NCBI RefSeq assembly: GCF_023073715.1
Contig: NZ_JADPKA010000029.1
Span: 186,001-250,000 of the forward strand
Source of the DNA: Bradyrhizobium sp. 164
Lineage (GTDB): Bacteria; Pseudomonadota; Alphaproteobacteria; Rhizobiales; Xanthobacteraceae
Reading direction: 5' to 3'
Length of the DNA stretch: 64,000 nt
Shown: positions 18,728 to 31,160 of the stretch, one piece after another
Numbering within the stretch: position 1 is the first letter of the stretch
Layout of the letters: each line of letters starts with the position of its first letter
Position numbers and translations under genes: made by a program
Notes under the pieces: generated by a model
Told to the model about the DNA's origin: nothing
The model's input: only the letters and a program-made list of their open reading frames with translations
Databases searched by the model: none

Positions 18728-19972
18728 TCAGCACCCCGCCACCACTTCGTCCCTCACCATGTCCGGCTGCCGGTCGAGCGCCACCGCCGGTGACAGCAGG
18801 ATCACCAGGGCCTGTACGCCGAACACTGCCGCTGCGAGATAGAGGCAGGCCTCCGCGCTCCAGAACCCGCCGACGATTGCGCCCAGCGCCGAGCCGAGCG
18901 GGCGGGCGCCGTAGCTCATGATGTTGATGGCGGAGACGCGCCCCAGAAGGCGCGGCGGCGTCACCGATTGGCGCAGCGTCGTGGTCGAGATCACCCACAG
19001 GATCGGTCCGACGCCGAGCAGGAAGAAGCTCAAGGCCGCAAGCCAGGGCGAGGGGACCAGCACCGTCAGCGCCATCACCAATGCTGCGACGAAGCCCGTG
19101 ACGGGGCCGAGGCCGACGACGGTGCCGAACGCGACGCGCTGCATCACGCGGGTGGCGACCAGCGCGCCGATTACCATGCCGACGCCGTACATCGTCAGCA
19201 CGGTGCCGACGCCGGCGGCGGTCAGGCCGAGATGGCGCACCGCGTATGGCACGAACACCGCGATCTGCAAGAACCATCCGGTGTTGAAGATGAATTGGGT
19301 GATGAACACCGGCCGCAGCAGCGGATGGTGAAACACGAAGGCCGCGCCTTCGCGGATATCCTGGAACGGATGGCGCCGCGGAGATGCTGCCCGCGCGGGC
19401 TCGTAGATGCCGGCAAGCAGCACCACGGCGATAGCCGACAGCGCAGCCGCAAAGCCGAAGGCCGGGCTTGCGCCCCACCAGCCCACGAGCACGCCGCCGA
19501 GCGCAGGTCCGCTCGCAAACGCGATGGTGCGCGCGAGCTCGATCCGCGCATTCGCCGCCGGCAGCAGGTCCGAACTCACTAGCGAGGGCACCAGCGCCGG
19601 TGCCGCCACACTATAGACGACGGTGCCGCACACCGCGGCAAAACCGAGCAGCGCCAGCAGCGGCAAATCGAGCGTCCCCAGCGCCAGCAGGAGGACGATG
19701 GCCGCGAGTGCGGCGGCCCGCACCGCCTCGGCTCCCGCCATTAGCCAACGGCGGGAGATGCGGTCGGCGAGCACGCCGGCAGGAATGGCGAACAGGACGA
19801 AGGGCAGGGTGAGGGCGGTCTGCAGCAGGCCGGTCTGGCCTTCGGCGACACCCAGCGTCAGCACCGCGACGATGGGCGCTGCGGCCAGTGCGATCTGCTC
19901 GGCCGATTGCGCCGCGAGGTTCGACCAGGCGAGGCGGTTGAAGGTGTCAGGGAGGCGCGGGGGCGTTGACAT
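18728..19972 (-). CDS. MFS transporter, enterobactin-exporter-like (MFS_3)
   Basis: 414 residues, twelve hydrophobic helices. The motif between helices 2 and 3 (GVLADRISRRWLMAGAEAVR) and the overall pattern resemble the EntS/MFS_3 group, which includes siderophore and drug exporters. The substrate is not determined. It is transcribed away from mntH; the gap 19973-20136 holds both promoters and the Mur/Fur-like box. Confidence 0.85.
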   Translation of the reverse strand: MSTPPRLPDTFNRLAWSNLAAQSAEQIALAAAPIVAVLTLGVAEGQTGLLQTALTLPFVLFAIPAGVLADRISRRWLMAGAEAVRAAALAAIVLLLALGTLDLPLLALLGFAAVCGTVVYSVAAPALVPSLVSSDLLPAANARIELARTIAFASGPALGGVLVGWWGASPAFGFAAALSAIAVVLLAGIYEPARAASPRRHPFQDIREGAAFVFHHPLLRPVFITQFIFNTGWFLQIAVFVPYAVRHLGLTAAGVGTVLTMYGVGMVIGALVATRVMQRVAFGTVVGLGPVTGFVAALVMALTVLVPSPWLAALSFFLLGVGPILWVISTTTLRQSVTPPRLLGRVSAINIMSYGARPLGSALGAIVGGFWSAEACLYLAAAVFGVQALVILLSPAVALDRQPDMVRDEVVAGC

Positions 19973-20091
19973 GGCTCATATCCTGCAAAAGGCGAATTTG
20001 CGCCCATGTTCGCCCGCGAGAACCGCCGAACCCACCCGCTTCCCGACAAGGGCCACGGGTCTGTGCTGAGAACCGGTGCGGCTAGATGCAG

Positions 20092-20108
20092 TTGCAAATG
20101 AGTTGCAA
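20092..20108. promoter_or_regulatory. Mur/Fur-like operator upstream of mntH
   Basis: TTGCAAATGAGTTGCAA: two TTGCAA hexamers, each self-complementary, with centres 11 bases apart. This fits the alphaproteobacterial Mur (manganese-responsive Fur homologue) box type that controls mntH and sitABCD in rhizobia. It ends 29 bp before the mntH start. Operator identity is inferred from pattern and position. Confidence 0.6.
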
Positions 20109-20136
20109 TAAGAAGCAAGTTGGGTATTCTGCCGGC

Positions 20137-21501
20137 ATGGATGCCCAATCACCCCATCTGACCCGAGACTTGAGCCAAGACGCCGCCGGCTGGCGCACCG
20201 ATGCGCCCACCACCAAGAGCCTCGCCGAGGTCAATTCCACAATTGCCATTCCGGCCGCCGGCCGCTGGTGGCGGCGGCTGCTGGCGTTCGTCGGTCCGGG
20301 CTATCTCGTCTCGGTCGGCTACATGGATCCCGGCAACTGGGCGACCGACCTCGCCGGCGGATCGAAGTTCGGCTACACGCTGCTCTCGGTCATCCTGCTC
20401 TCGAATTTGATGGCGATCCTGCTGCAGTCGCTGGCAGCGCGGCTCGGCATCGTCACCGACCGCGACCTCGCGCAGGCCTGCCGCGCGACCTATTCGCCCG
20501 TGGTGAACTTCCTGCTCTGGCTTGCCTGCGAGGCGGCGATCATCGCGTGCGACCTCGCCGAAGTCATCGGCACCGCGATCGCGCTGAAGCTGCTGTTCGG
20601 CATTCCCCTGATCGGCGGCGCGCTGCTCGCCGCGCTCGACGCTTTCCTGCTGCTGCTCCTGATGAATCGCGGCTTCCGTTTCCTCGAAGCGTTCGTGATC
20701 GCGCTGCTTGGCGTCATCGCGGTCTGCTTCGCGGTCCAGATCGTGGCTGCGGCGCCGCCGGTCGCGGAGGTGCTGCGTGGCTTTGTGCCGAAGACCGAGA
20801 TCTTCACCAATTCCGAGATGCTCTACATCGCGATCGGCATCATCGGCGCAACCGTGATGCCGCATAATCTCTACCTGCACTCCTCGATCGTGCAGACGCG
20901 CGCCTATGAGCGCAATGACGCTGGCCGGCGCGAGGCGATCAAATGGGCGACGACGGACTCGACCATCGCCCTGATGCTGGCGCTGTTCATCAATGCCGCC
21001 ATCCTTATCGTCGCTGCTGCGACCTTCCACAGAAGCGGCCATTCCGACGTCGCCGAGATCGGCCAGGCTTTTGAACTGCTATCGCCGCTGCTCGGTCTCG
21101 GCATCGCCTCGACGCTGTTCGCGGTGGCGCTGCTCGCCTCCGGCCTCAATTCAACGGTTACGGCGACGCTCGCCGGCCAGATCGTGATGGAAGGCTTTCT
21201 CGATCTGCGTCTGCCGAGCTGGGCGCGCCGCCTGCTCACGCGCGGCATTGCCATCATTCCCGTGATCGTCGTCACCGCGATCTATGGCGAGCGCGGCACG
21301 GCCGATTTGCTGGTGTTCAGCCAGGTCGTGCTGTCGATGCAACTGCCATTCGCCGTCATCCCGCTGGTTCGCTTCGTCTCCGACCGCCGCAAGATGGGGA
21401 AGTTCGCGATTCCGATGTCAGTCGCCGCGATCGCGTGGATCGTCGCAGGCGTAATCGTTGTTTTGAACGTGAAGCTGCTGGCGGATACGCTGTTCGGGTG
21501 A
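20137..21501 (+). CDS. mntH: NRAMP-family Mn2+ transporter MntH
   Basis: Proton-coupled Mn2+ importer, 454 residues, eleven hydrophobic helices. Both NRAMP signatures are present: DPGN in helix 1 ([16 protein letters not shown]) and MPH in helix 6 ([13 protein letters not shown]). I chose the ATG at 20137; the in-frame ATG at 20086 lies at the edge of the predicted operator and would add a non-family extension. In Bradyrhizobium MntH is the main manganese uptake system and is repressed by Mur with manganese, consistent with the upstream box. Confidence 0.95.
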   Translation: MDAQSPHLTRDLSQDAAGWRTDAPTTKSLAEVNSTIAIPAAGRWWRRLLAFVGPGYLVSVGYMDPGNWATDLAGGSKFGYTLLSVILLSNLMAILLQSLAARLGIVTDRDLAQACRATYSPVVNFLLWLACEAAIIACDLAEVIGTAIALKLLFGIPLIGGALLAALDAFLLLLLMNRGFRFLEAFVIALLGVIAVCFAVQIVAAAPPVAEVLRGFVPKTEIFTNSEMLYIAIGIIGATVMPHNLYLHSSIVQTRAYERNDAGRREAIKWATTDSTIALMLALFINAAILIVAAATFHRSGHSDVAEIGQAFELLSPLLGLGIASTLFAVALLASGLNSTVTATLAGQIVMEGFLDLRLPSWARRLLTRGIAIIPVIVVTAIYGERGTADLLVFSQVVLSMQLPFAVIPLVRFVSDRRKMGKFAIPMSVAAIAWIVAGVIVVLNVKLLADTLFG

Positions 21502-21641
21502 GTGTCCGCCGAATGCACAGCTGTCGTCGCCTGGCTTGACCGCGCGACCCGTACTCGGTGAAGCCTGCGATCGAACGGAGAAGCCGCGGCGCACTGGATG
21601 CCTCGCATTCGCGGGCATGACACCAGTGCGCGTCGGCTAAA

Positions 21642-22418
21642 TTAATCCTGCGGCTCGGATGCCACATCCCCCTGCGCGTCGACGCGTAGCCAGCCTGAGG
21701 GCGCGAGGCGCTGCTGCGGCAGGAAGCGGGCCTTGTAGTCCATCTTCTTCGAGCCCTCGATCCAGTAGCCGAGATAGACGTAGGGCAGCCCTTGCCGGCG
21801 CGCGCGGGCGATGTGGTCGAGGATCATGAAGGTGCCCATCGAGCGGCTGACCTGGCTCGGCTCGAAGAACGAATAGACCATCGACAGCCCGTCGCTGAGC
21901 ACGTCGGTCAGCGCCACCGCGATCAGTTCCTCGCCGCGGCCGGTGAGGCCGCTGTCGGGGCCGCGCTTGCGGTACTCGATGATGCGGGTCTCGACATGGC
22001 TGTCCTCGACCATCATGGCGTAGTCGAGCACGGTCATGTCGGCCATGCCGCCATGGCGATGGCGGGCATCGAGATAGGCGCGGAATATCGAATATTGCTC
22101 GGAGGTGGGAACGGCGCTGCGCTGCTCGCCGATGATGTCGGCGTTGCGCGCCAGCACTTTCCTGAAGTTGCGGGACGGCCGGAACTCGTTGGCGACGACC
22201 CGCACCGAGACGCAGGCGCGGCACTGGTCGCAGGCGGGACGGTACGCAATCGACTGGCTGCGGCGGAACCCGCCATGGGTCAGGAGATCGTTGAGGTCAC
22301 CGGCGCGCTCACCCACGAGGTGCGTAAACACCTTGCGCTCATGCCGGCCCGGCAGATAGGGGCACGGGGAGGGCGCCGTGAGGTAAAATTGCGGGGTATC
22401 GCGCGAGTGCTGGGTCAA
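21642..22418 (-). CDS. bpt: aspartate/glutamate leucyltransferase (Bpt)
   Basis: Transfers leucine from Leu-tRNA to proteins with N-terminal Asp or Glu, marking them for ClpSAP degradation (bacterial N-end rule). 258 residues, full length. Diagnostic ATE-family features: cysteine cluster [15 protein letters not shown], and the C-terminal [20 protein letters not shown] with LP. Older annotations call it arginyltransferase; alphaproteobacterial members are leucyltransferases. Convergent with mntH; the 140-base gap holds an imperfect hairpin near 21590-21632. Confidence 0.92.
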   Translation of the reverse strand: MTQHSRDTPQFYLTAPSPCPYLPGRHERKVFTHLVGERAGDLNDLLTHGGFRRSQSIAYRPACDQCRACVSVRVVANEFRPSRNFRKVLARNADIIGEQRSAVPTSEQYSIFRAYLDARHRHGGMADMTVLDYAMMVEDSHVETRIIEYRKRGPDSGLTGRGEELIAVALTDVLSDGLSMVYSFFEPSQVSRSMGTFMILDHIARARRQGLPYVYLGYWIEGSKKMDYKARFLPQQRLAPSGWLRVDAQGDVASEPQD

Positions 22419-22537
22419 GGGACGTCGTGGGCCTCCGAACTGTGTGTCAGCATCGCGCTACGGAAGCTCCGGGTCAATTGGCCTGCTCGGCAGATCAGAT
22501 CAGTCAGCTTAGAAGATCCGGGTTGATAGGTCCTTGA

Positions 22538-23077
22538 TCAGGACGTCCTTGCGGCCTGGGGCGCGGGTACGCGGACCGAATTGTTGATCACGACCGTTCC
22601 CAAGACGAAATCATGCAGCAGGCGACGGCGGCCGTTGAACAGGCCGACCAGCACCACGAAGGGCGACAGGAACGAGACGGTCACCCAGAACAGCACCGCA
22701 TGGGTGGCGCCGAGCACGAAGTAGCCGGGCGCGCCGTACCAGGTGCGCAGTTCCAGATCCATCAGGCGCATGCCCACTGTCGCGGAGGAAGGGCCGCCGA
22801 TGCTGGCGCCGTAATAGACGATGGCCCAGACCACCGAGGCCGGCCAGGCGATCCAGAACAGCGCCCAGCCGATGCCGAGCGTGACCACACCGAACAAGGC
22901 GATGAAGATATAGCCGAGGATCACCGGCACCGAGATCACGACCATGTCGACCAGGAAGGCGAACACCCGCCGCGTCGCAACACCGCGGAACAGCTCCGGA
23001 TGCAGATAGGGATCGTAGGCGTGCGGCTGCACGCCGCTGTCGTTGCGCCAGGCGCCTGAATTGCCCGAGTCCGACAT
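22538..23077 (-). CDS. RDD-family membrane protein
   Basis: 179 residues from the ATG at 23077 (MSDSGNSGAWRND); the longer frame to 23131 has no family support. It has the RDD fold signature (RRVFAFLVDMVVISVPVILG with an Arg and an Asp in the first helix) and three to four membrane helices, ending with LLHDFVLGTVVIN typical of this family. Function is generally unknown; some relatives are ion antiporters. Lies between bpt and hemB on the same strand. Confidence 0.88.
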   Translation of the reverse strand: MSDSGNSGAWRNDSGVQPHAYDPYLHPELFRGVATRRVFAFLVDMVVISVPVILGYIFIALFGVVTLGIGWALFWIAWPASVVWAIVYYGASIGGPSSATVGMRLMDLELRTWYGAPGYFVLGATHAVLFWVTVSFLSPFVVLVGLFNGRRRLLHDFVLGTVVINNSVRVPAPQAARTS

Positions 23078-23288
23078 GTCCGTTCTCCCAGCGAACCCCC
23101 GTGGCAGGACATGGGAACAGGCCGTTCGCATGCCAAGGGCGCGCTGGGATCAACAAGCGAAAATATTCCGGCAATTCGGCGGCGGAGCGGCGCGGAGGCC
23201 GCGCTGGCGCGACGCTTCCGTCGTCCTGGCCAAGACCAGGACAGGTGGCCGGCCTTCGCCGGGACGACATCAAAGAGGCGGTGGGCGT

Positions 23289-25480
<2,192 letters not shown>

Positions 25481-25999
25481 ATGATGAAAGCCGTCGCAAC
25501 TGCGGCAGATACCGCAGAGCGCGTCTCCGGCCAGCAGGGTTCGGTGCAGTCGCTCTATCTGGAAGCTTTGACTCTGGTGGAGCGGCTGCATCGCCGGCTC
25601 CTCGACGTGATCAAGGACGAGTTCGATCGCCGCGGCCGTGCGGACATCAACTCGGTCCAGGCGCTCTTGCTCTACAACATCGGTGACAAGGAGCTGACCG
25701 CGGGCGAGCTGCGCACGCGCGGTTACTATCTCGGCTCCAACGTCTCCTACAATCTGAAGAAGCTCGTCGAGCTCGGTTTCCTCGATCATCAGCGGTCGCG
25801 CGTTGATCGCCGCTCGGTGCGCATCCGCCTGACCCCGCAGGGCCAGGAAGTCCGCCGCATAGTCGATGCGCTCTACCAGAAGCACGTCAAGACGGTGGAG
25901 CAGGTCGGCGGCATCTCGGGCGAGGAGTTCTCGACCCTCAACAAGTCGCTGCACCGCCTCGAGCGGTTCTGGACCGACCAGATCCTGTATCGGCTCTGA
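25481..25999 (+). CDS. ldtR: MarR-family transcriptional regulator LdtR
   Basis: 172 residues, winged helix-turn-helix of the MarR family. The core (RADINSVQALLLYNIGDKEL, then TRGYYLGSNVSYNLKKLVELGFL and the wing RSRVDRRSVRIRLT) matches LdtR of Liberibacter and Rhizobiales, which activates an L,D-transpeptidase and controls stress tolerance and cell morphology there. The first ATG pair (MMKAVATAAD) is preceded by caggggaag. Two short conserved-looking genes follow on the same strand. Confidence 0.88.
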   Translation: MMKAVATAADTAERVSGQQGSVQSLYLEALTLVERLHRRLLDVIKDEFDRRGRADINSVQALLLYNIGDKELTAGELRTRGYYLGSNVSYNLKKLVELGFLDHQRSRVDRRSVRIRLTPQGQEVRRIVDALYQKHVKTVEQVGGISGEEFSTLNKSLHRLERFWTDQILYRL

Positions 26000-26195
26000 G
26001 TTCCAAGGGATTAAGGCCAAGCCGGCCCCAAACAAGACCGGCAAACCGCCCGAACGTGCCTCAACTTCCCCAGAGCGCCGGCCCGGATTCGTCCGGACCG
26101 GTGCGCTTTACTTTTTGCGCTGCGAAGAAAATGTCTCGCCGTGAGGAACCAGTTCCGGGCTCGGCGCTTATCTCCTTCGGATCGGAGAAACGTCG

Positions 26196-26432
26196 ATGCT
26201 GGTCGAGCGTGGGCTTCAGGCGCTGAACGTGGAACTTGTGAGCGAAGCCTACGCCATTGCCGCCAACTACCTTCGCCGCTCCGGCGCGATCCCAGATTCC
26301 CTCGTCACCGACGAGCGCCTGCTCGGGATCATCGTCAAGCTGCTCCAGCAGGGCGAATTCAACAAGATCAGGCTCGCCAACAAGGCGATCACCAGGTTTG
26401 AGATGCAGTCCGAGGCTCGAGCGGTTGCCTGA
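26196..26432 (+). CDS. small helical protein, unknown function
   Basis: 78 residues with a good ribosome site (cggagaaacg) upstream of the ATG at 26196. It is predicted all-helical and soluble (SEAYAIAANYLRRSGAIPDS; LLGIIVKLLQQGEFNKIRLA). I recognise no named family, though codon use and regular amphipathic helices argue that it is real. It lies between ldtR and another small gene, possibly as one transcription unit. Confidence 0.7.
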   Translation: MLVERGLQALNVELVSEAYAIAANYLRRSGAIPDSLVTDERLLGIIVKLLQQGEFNKIRLANKAITRFEMQSEARAVA

Positions 26433-26469
26433 TCAAAACTCCCAAAATTCGAGAGAACCAGAGGGTGCC

Positions 26470-26691
26470 ATGGAAGCCGCCATCGACCGCATCATGCAGA
26501 CCTATGACCTGCTCGCCAACCGCACCGCGGCGGCAAGCGAGGAGGCACGGGCCAAGGTCACGAACTATCTCAATACTTTGATGGAGGCCGGCGAGAAGGA
26601 CCCGCACCGCTTGACGGTCTGCGGCCTGACTTATCTGCGGCAGCTCGACGGCAGCGTGGACCCCGTGAAAGCGGGGTATACCGGGCTCTAA
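26470..26691 (+). CDS. small helical protein, unknown function
   Basis: 73 residues from the ATG at 26470, with gagggtgcc directly upstream; 37 bases after the preceding small gene. The sequence is helical (MEAAIDRIMQTYDLLANRTA) with a single cysteine in the stretch HRLTVCGLTYLRQLDG. No family recognised. Longer frames upstream overlap the previous gene and are discarded. Confidence 0.7.
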   Translation: MEAAIDRIMQTYDLLANRTAAASEEARAKVTNYLNTLMEAGEKDPHRLTVCGLTYLRQLDGSVDPVKAGYTGL

Positions 26692-26957
26692 AACGACGCC
26701 GGCTGCGGCCGCCGGCCGTTGGCGCGACGTGCGGTCCAAAGTGGTCCTGTCCGGACATTCGCGGAGGAGCGGTTCTATGAAACCGCTCCAATGCCGAAAA
26801 CCTCCAATCCCCACCATATCTTGCACAAATCTCAGGCCCGACCCGCAAATGCTTGGCCGGGAGCGGGCAATGTGGTAGATCGCGCATTGCTTCCGACCGC
26901 CACACCAGACCCGCCCGTAGCCCGCCAACAGGCTGCGGCGGTGGAGATATTCGCAAG

Positions 26958-28256
26958 ATGACCTCAGCCAAAACCGCTTCCGCGCCCGATTCGTTTTTCA
27001 CCGCCTCGCTCGAGCAGGCCGACCCGGACATCGCCGCCGCCATCAAGGGCGAGCTGGGCCGGCAGCGCCATGAGGTCGAGCTGATCGCCTCCGAGAACAT
27101 CGTCAGCCGGGCCGTGCTGGAAGCGCAGGGTTCGGTGATGACCAACAAATATGCGGAAGGCTATCCGGGCGCGCGCTACTACGGCGGTTGTGAGTGGGTC
27201 GACGTCGCCGAAAACCTTGCGATCGATCGCGCCAAGAAGCTGTTCGGCGCCAACTTTGCCAACGTGCAACCGAACTCTGGCAGCCAGATGAATCAGGCGG
27301 TGTTCCTGGCGCTGCTCCAGCCGGGCGACACCTTCATGGGACTTGATCTTGCGGCCGGCGGCCATCTCACCCACGGCTCGCCCGTCAACATGAGCGGCAA
27401 GTGGTTCAAGGCCGCGCACTACACCGTGCGCCGCGAGGACCAGATCATCGACATGGACGCGGTCGCCAAGCAGGCCGAAGAGGTCAAGCCGAAGCTGATC
27501 GTCGCGGGCGGCTCGGCCTATTCTCGCGCCTGGGACTTCAAGCGTTTCCGCGAGATCGCCGATAGTGTCGGCGCGTATCTGCTGGTCGACATGGCTCACT
27601 TCGCCGGCCTCGTCGCCGGCGGCGTGCACGCCTCGCCGGTGCCCTATGCCCACGTCACCACCACCACGACGCACAAATCGCTGCGCGGTCCGCGTGGCGG
27701 CCTGATGCTCTGGAACGACGAGACGCTGACCAAGAAGCTAAACGGGGCGATTTTCCCGGGCCTGCAGGGAGGTCCCCTGATGCATGTGATCGCGGCGAAG
27801 GCGGTCGCCTTCGGCGAAGCGCTGCGTCCGGACTTCAAGGTCTACGCCAAGAACGTCGTCGAGAATGCCAAGGCGCTGGCCGAGGCGATGAAGAGCCATG
27901 GGTTCGATATTGTCTCGGGCGGCACCGACAACCATCTGATGCTCGTTGACCTCAGGCCGAAGGGCCTGAAGGGCAACGTCTCGGAGAAGGCGCTGGTCCG
28001 CGCCGCCATCACCTGCAACAAGAACGGCATTCCGTTCGATCCCGAAAAGCCGTTCGTCACCTCCGGCCTCCGCCTCGGCACTCCGGCCGCGACCACCCGC
28101 GGTTTCGGTGTCGCCGAATTCCAGCAGGTCGGCGGCATGATCGCCGAAGTGCTCAACGCGATCGCACAATCCGACGACGGCAAGGCGCCGCTCGTGGAAG
28201 CGGCGATCAAGGAACGGGTCAAGGCGCTCACCGACCGGTTCCCGATCTACCAGTAA
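26958..28256 (+). CDS. glyA: serine hydroxymethyltransferase
   Basis: PLP enzyme interconverting serine and glycine with tetrahydrofolate, the main source of one-carbon units. 432 residues from the ATG at 26958; the frame continues upstream to 26853 without family similarity. Hallmarks: [16 protein letters not shown] near the N terminus, the PLP-lysine motif [14 protein letters not shown], and the conserved [15 protein letters not shown]. It leads the cluster glyA-nrdR-ribD-ribE-ribH-nusB-thiL typical of Rhizobiales. I found no glycine riboswitch in the 266-base leader. Confidence 0.97.
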   Translation: MTSAKTASAPDSFFTASLEQADPDIAAAIKGELGRQRHEVELIASENIVSRAVLEAQGSVMTNKYAEGYPGARYYGGCEWVDVAENLAIDRAKKLFGANFANVQPNSGSQMNQAVFLALLQPGDTFMGLDLAAGGHLTHGSPVNMSGKWFKAAHYTVRREDQIIDMDAVAKQAEEVKPKLIVAGGSAYSRAWDFKRFREIADSVGAYLLVDMAHFAGLVAGGVHASPVPYAHVTTTTTHKSLRGPRGGLMLWNDETLTKKLNGAIFPGLQGGPLMHVIAAKAVAFGEALRPDFKVYAKNVVENAKALAEAMKSHGFDIVSGGTDNHLMLVDLRPKGLKGNVSEKALVRAAITCNKNGIPFDPEKPFVTSGLRLGTPAATTRGFGVAEFQQVGGMIAEVLNAIAQSDDGKAPLVEAAIKERVKALTDRFPIYQ

Positions 28257-28271
28257 GGTCAAGGTACACGG

Positions 28272-28754
28272 ATGCGCTGCCCGAACTGCAACAGTCTCGA
28301 TACGCAGGTAAAGGACTCGCGTCCGACCGAGGATTCGTCCGTCATCCGCAGGCGGCGCGTGTGCGTCGCCTGCAATTTCCGCTTCACCACCTTCGAGCGC
28401 GTGCAGCTGCGCGAGCTCACAGTGATCAAGCGCAACGGCCGCCGCGTGCCGTTCGACCGCGACAAGCTGATGCGCTCGGTGCAGATCTCACTGCGCAAGC
28501 GGCAGGTCGAGCCGGAACGGGTGGAGAAGATGGTCTCCACCATCGTGCGCGAGCTCGAGACCGGCGGCGAGGCGGAGATCTCCTCCGAGGTGATCGGCGA
28601 GACCGTGATGGAGCATCTGCGCACGCTCGACGACGTCGCCTATGTGCGCTTTGCTTCCGTCTACCGCAATTTCCGCGAGGCCAAGGATTTCGCCGACGTG
28701 CTCGGCGAGCTCTCCGGTGAGGAGGAAGCGCGGCTCGCCGCGATCCGCAAATGA
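28272..28754 (+). CDS. nrdR: transcriptional repressor NrdR
   Basis: Represses ribonucleotide reductase genes by sensing ATP/dATP. 160 residues, usual length. N-terminal zinc ribbon [18 protein letters not shown]...[10 protein letters not shown] supplies four cysteines, followed by the ATP-cone domain ([20 protein letters not shown]). It starts 15 bases after glyA and its stop overlaps the ribD start (ATGA), so the three are probably translated from one mRNA. Confidence 0.96.
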   Translation: MRCPNCNSLDTQVKDSRPTEDSSVIRRRRVCVACNFRFTTFERVQLRELTVIKRNGRRVPFDRDKLMRSVQISLRKRQVEPERVEKMVSTIVRELETGGEAEISSEVIGETVMEHLRTLDDVAYVRFASVYRNFREAKDFADVLGELSGEEEARLAAIRK

Positions 28755-29899
28755 TCTTCCGCATCCTGGAAGATCAGTTCGCGCAGAAGGCCCGTGAGGC
28801 CAAGGATGCGGATCTCCGCTTCATGCAGCTTGCGCTGGCGCTTGGGCGCCGCGGGCAGGGCCGCACCTGGCCTAATCCGGCCGTGGGCGCGGTCATCGTC
28901 AAGGACGGCGTGATCGTCGGTCGCGGCTGGACACAGCCTGGCGGGCGGCCGCATGGCGAGCCCGAAGCCTTGCGGCGGGCAGGCGAAGCGGCGCTCGGCG
29001 CCACGCTTTACGTCACACTGGAGCCGTGCTCGCATTTCGGCAAGTCGCCGCCTTGCGCCGATGCGGTGATCGCCGCCGGGATCGCGCGGGTCGTGGCGGC
29101 GATCGAGGATCCCAATCCTGAAGTCGGCGGCCAGGGTCATGCGCGCTTGCGGGCAGCCGGCATAACGGTGGACGTCGGTCTCTGCGCGGCAGAGGCTGCG
29201 TTCGATCACGCCGGGCATTTCCGTCGCATCCGGGACAAGCGTCCGCACGTGATCCTGAAGCTTGCGGTCTCGCCTGACGACAAGATCGGTGCGGCCGGCG
29301 GCAAGCCGGTCGCGATCACCGGCGAGGCGGTGCGCAATCGCGTGCACCTCTTGCGCGCTCAGAGCGATGCCATCCTGGTCGGCATCGGCACGGTGCTGGC
29401 GGACGATCCGATGCTCACCTGCCGCCTGCCGGGCATGGGGGCGCGCTCGCCGGTGCGGGTCGTGCTCGATCAGAGCCTGCGCATTCCCGGCGCGAGCAAG
29501 CTTGTCCGCACTGCGCGAGAAACACCGCTCTGGGTGGTGAGTTCTGAACTCGCCGAAGCCGCAGCCGCCACACGGCTTGGCGCGGCCGGTGCGCAAATGT
29601 TGCGTGTGCCGTCGGTCGGTGCATCAGGACTCGATCTCACGGCCGTGCTGCATGCGCTGGCTGAGAAAGGCATCACGCGGCTGATGGTCGAAGGCGGCAG
29701 CCGTGTCGCCGCGTCCTTCGTCGCGGCCGACCTCGCCGACGAAATCTGGCTGTTCCGCGGCACGGAAGAGGTGGGCTCTGGCGGCGTCGATGCGCTCGAT
29801 GCATTGCCCCTGTCGAAAATCACGCAGTCGCGGGCCTACAAGGTTCATGCTAGCGAGACATTCGACAAGGATACTCTCACCGTTTACGAGCGCTCGTAA
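28751..29899 (+). CDS. ribD: bifunctional riboflavin deaminase-reductase RibD
   Basis: Second and third steps of riboflavin synthesis: deamination, then reduction, of the pyrimidine intermediate. 382 residues. N-terminal deaminase (about 22-165) with zinc motifs HGEPEAL and [15 protein letters not shown]-terminal reductase (about 168-380) with [19 protein letters not shown] and [12 protein letters not shown]. It overlaps nrdR by four bases and its stop shares a base with the ribE start (TAATG). Confidence 0.95.
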   Translation: MIFRILEDQFAQKAREAKDADLRFMQLALALGRRGQGRTWPNPAVGAVIVKDGVIVGRGWTQPGGRPHGEPEALRRAGEAALGATLYVTLEPCSHFGKSPPCADAVIAAGIARVVAAIEDPNPEVGGQGHARLRAAGITVDVGLCAAEAAFDHAGHFRRIRDKRPHVILKLAVSPDDKIGAAGGKPVAITGEAVRNRVHLLRAQSDAILVGIGTVLADDPMLTCRLPGMGARSPVRVVLDQSLRIPGASKLVRTARETPLWVVSSELAEAAAATRLGAAGAQMLRVPSVGASGLDLTAVLHALAEKGITRLMVEGGSRVAASFVAADLADEIWLFRGTEEVGSGGVDALDALPLSKITQSRAYKVHASETFDKDTLTVYERS

Positions 29900-30510
29900 T
29901 GTTCACTGGCATTGTCACCGATATCGGCGAGATCGTCAGTTTCACGCCGACGGCGCAGGGGCAGCTGCACCGTCTGCGCATCGCCTGCAATTATGATCGC
30001 GCCACCATCGCCGATGGCGCCTCGATCGCCTGCAACGGCGTCTGCCTCACCGTGGTCGCCTCCGGCGTTCAGGCGGGCAAGACGTGGTTCGACGTCGATG
30101 CCGCCGCCGAGACGCTGGCGCTGACGACCGCAAAACACTGGAAGGTCGGCACACGGCTGAACCTCGAGCGGGCGCTGAAGATCGGCGACGAGCTCGGCGG
30201 TCATATCGTCGCCGGCCATGCCGACGGTGTCGCGACGCTGCTCAGCCGCGAGGACCTGCCCGAGATGGCGAGGTTCGAGCTCTCGACGACGCGCGAGCTG
30301 GCGCGCTTCATCGCCACCAAGGGCTCGATCACGCTCGACGGAGTCTCGCTGACCGTCAATACAGTGAAGGACGTGACCTTTTCGGTGCTTATCATCCCGC
30401 ACACGCTGACGGTGACGACGATCGGCGGCTGGAAAGCGGGGGACGAGGTCAATATCGAGGTCGATCTGATGGCTCGCTACGCGGCGCGGCTGACGGAAAT
30501 GACGGCGTAG
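29899..30510 (+). CDS. ribE: riboflavin synthase alpha subunit
   Basis: Dismutates two 6,7-dimethyl-8-ribityllumazine molecules to riboflavin. 203 residues containing two lumazine-binding barrels: [12 protein letters not shown] with the CNGVCLTV motif, then LGGHIVAGHADGVA with SITLDGVSLTVN. Its start codon overlaps the ribD stop. A palindromic repeat separates it from ribH. Some nomenclatures call this gene ribC. Confidence 0.95.
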   Translation: MFTGIVTDIGEIVSFTPTAQGQLHRLRIACNYDRATIADGASIACNGVCLTVVASGVQAGKTWFDVDAAAETLALTTAKHWKVGTRLNLERALKIGDELGGHIVAGHADGVATLLSREDLPEMARFELSTTRELARFIATKGSITLDGVSLTVNTVKDVTFSVLIIPHTLTVTTIGGWKAGDEVNIEVDLMARYAARLTEMTA

Positions 30511-30513
30511 CCG

Positions 30514-30592
30514 TCATTCCGGGGCGATGCGTTAGCATCGAACCCGGAATCTCGAGATTCCGGGTTCGGCTCTTCGAGCCGCCCGGGAATGA
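30514..30592. repeat. tcattccgggg palindromic repeat between ribE and ribH
   Basis: Outer arms tcattccgggg and cccgggaatga enclose a perfect inner palindrome cgaacccggaatctcgag / attccgggttcg. The copy at 35266-35344 is nearly identical. It starts three bases after the ribE stop, splitting the rib cluster, and could form a long hairpin in the mRNA. Confidence 0.85.
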
Positions 30593-30665
30593 CCATGTCT
30601 TTAGAACTTGGCTTACCTGCTTCCGGCGACTACATAGCGCCGACCCTTTCGAAACGGATTGAACG

Positions 30666-31157
30666 ATGGCAGACGCGCGGCGCGCACCCCTGAAAGACCA
30701 GACCGACATTTCCGGCGCCCGCGCGCTGATTGTCGAAGCGCGGTTCTATGACGATCTCCAGGACGCGCTTCTCCACGGCGCAATCGCCGAGCTGAAGGCG
30801 GCCGGCCTGACGCATGACGTCATCACGGTTCCCGGCGCGCTGGAAATTCCGGCGGCGGTCGCCATCGCGGTCGACGCGGCTGCGGCGAACGGCAAGCCCT
30901 ATGACGCAGTGATCGCGCTCGGCTGCGTCATCCGCGGCGACACCATTCATTTCGAGATCGTCTCGCAGGAATCCTCGCGCGCGCTGATGGATCTTGCCGT
31001 GGCGCGAAAGCTGCCGCTCGGCAACGGCATTCTCACCGTCAACACCGAAGCGCAGGCCTGGGCGCGGGCACGCGCCAGCGAGCTCAACAAAGGCGGCGAT
31101 GCCGCACGTGCCGCGCTTGCGATGCTGCGCATCAAACGCCGTCTGGCGCAGGCCTGA
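30666..31157 (+). CDS. ribH: 6,7-dimethyl-8-ribityllumazine synthase
   Basis: Penultimate step of riboflavin synthesis. 163 residues with the family motifs [11 protein letters not shown] (substrate pocket), [11 protein letters not shown], and [14 protein letters not shown] carrying the catalytic histidine. Only the ribE-ribH repeat separates it from ribE, and nusB begins three bases after its stop. Confidence 0.95.
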   Translation: MADARRAPLKDQTDISGARALIVEARFYDDLQDALLHGAIAELKAAGLTHDVITVPGALEIPAAVAIAVDAAAANGKPYDAVIALGCVIRGDTIHFEIVSQESSRALMDLAVARKLPLGNGILTVNTEAQAWARARASELNKGGDAARAALAMLRIKRRLAQA

Positions 31158-31160
31158 GCC

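Noticed and set aside
26692..26957. Glycine riboswitch upstream of glyA
   Set aside because: I could not find the paired aptamer features; only GC-rich sequence with small inverted repeats is present.
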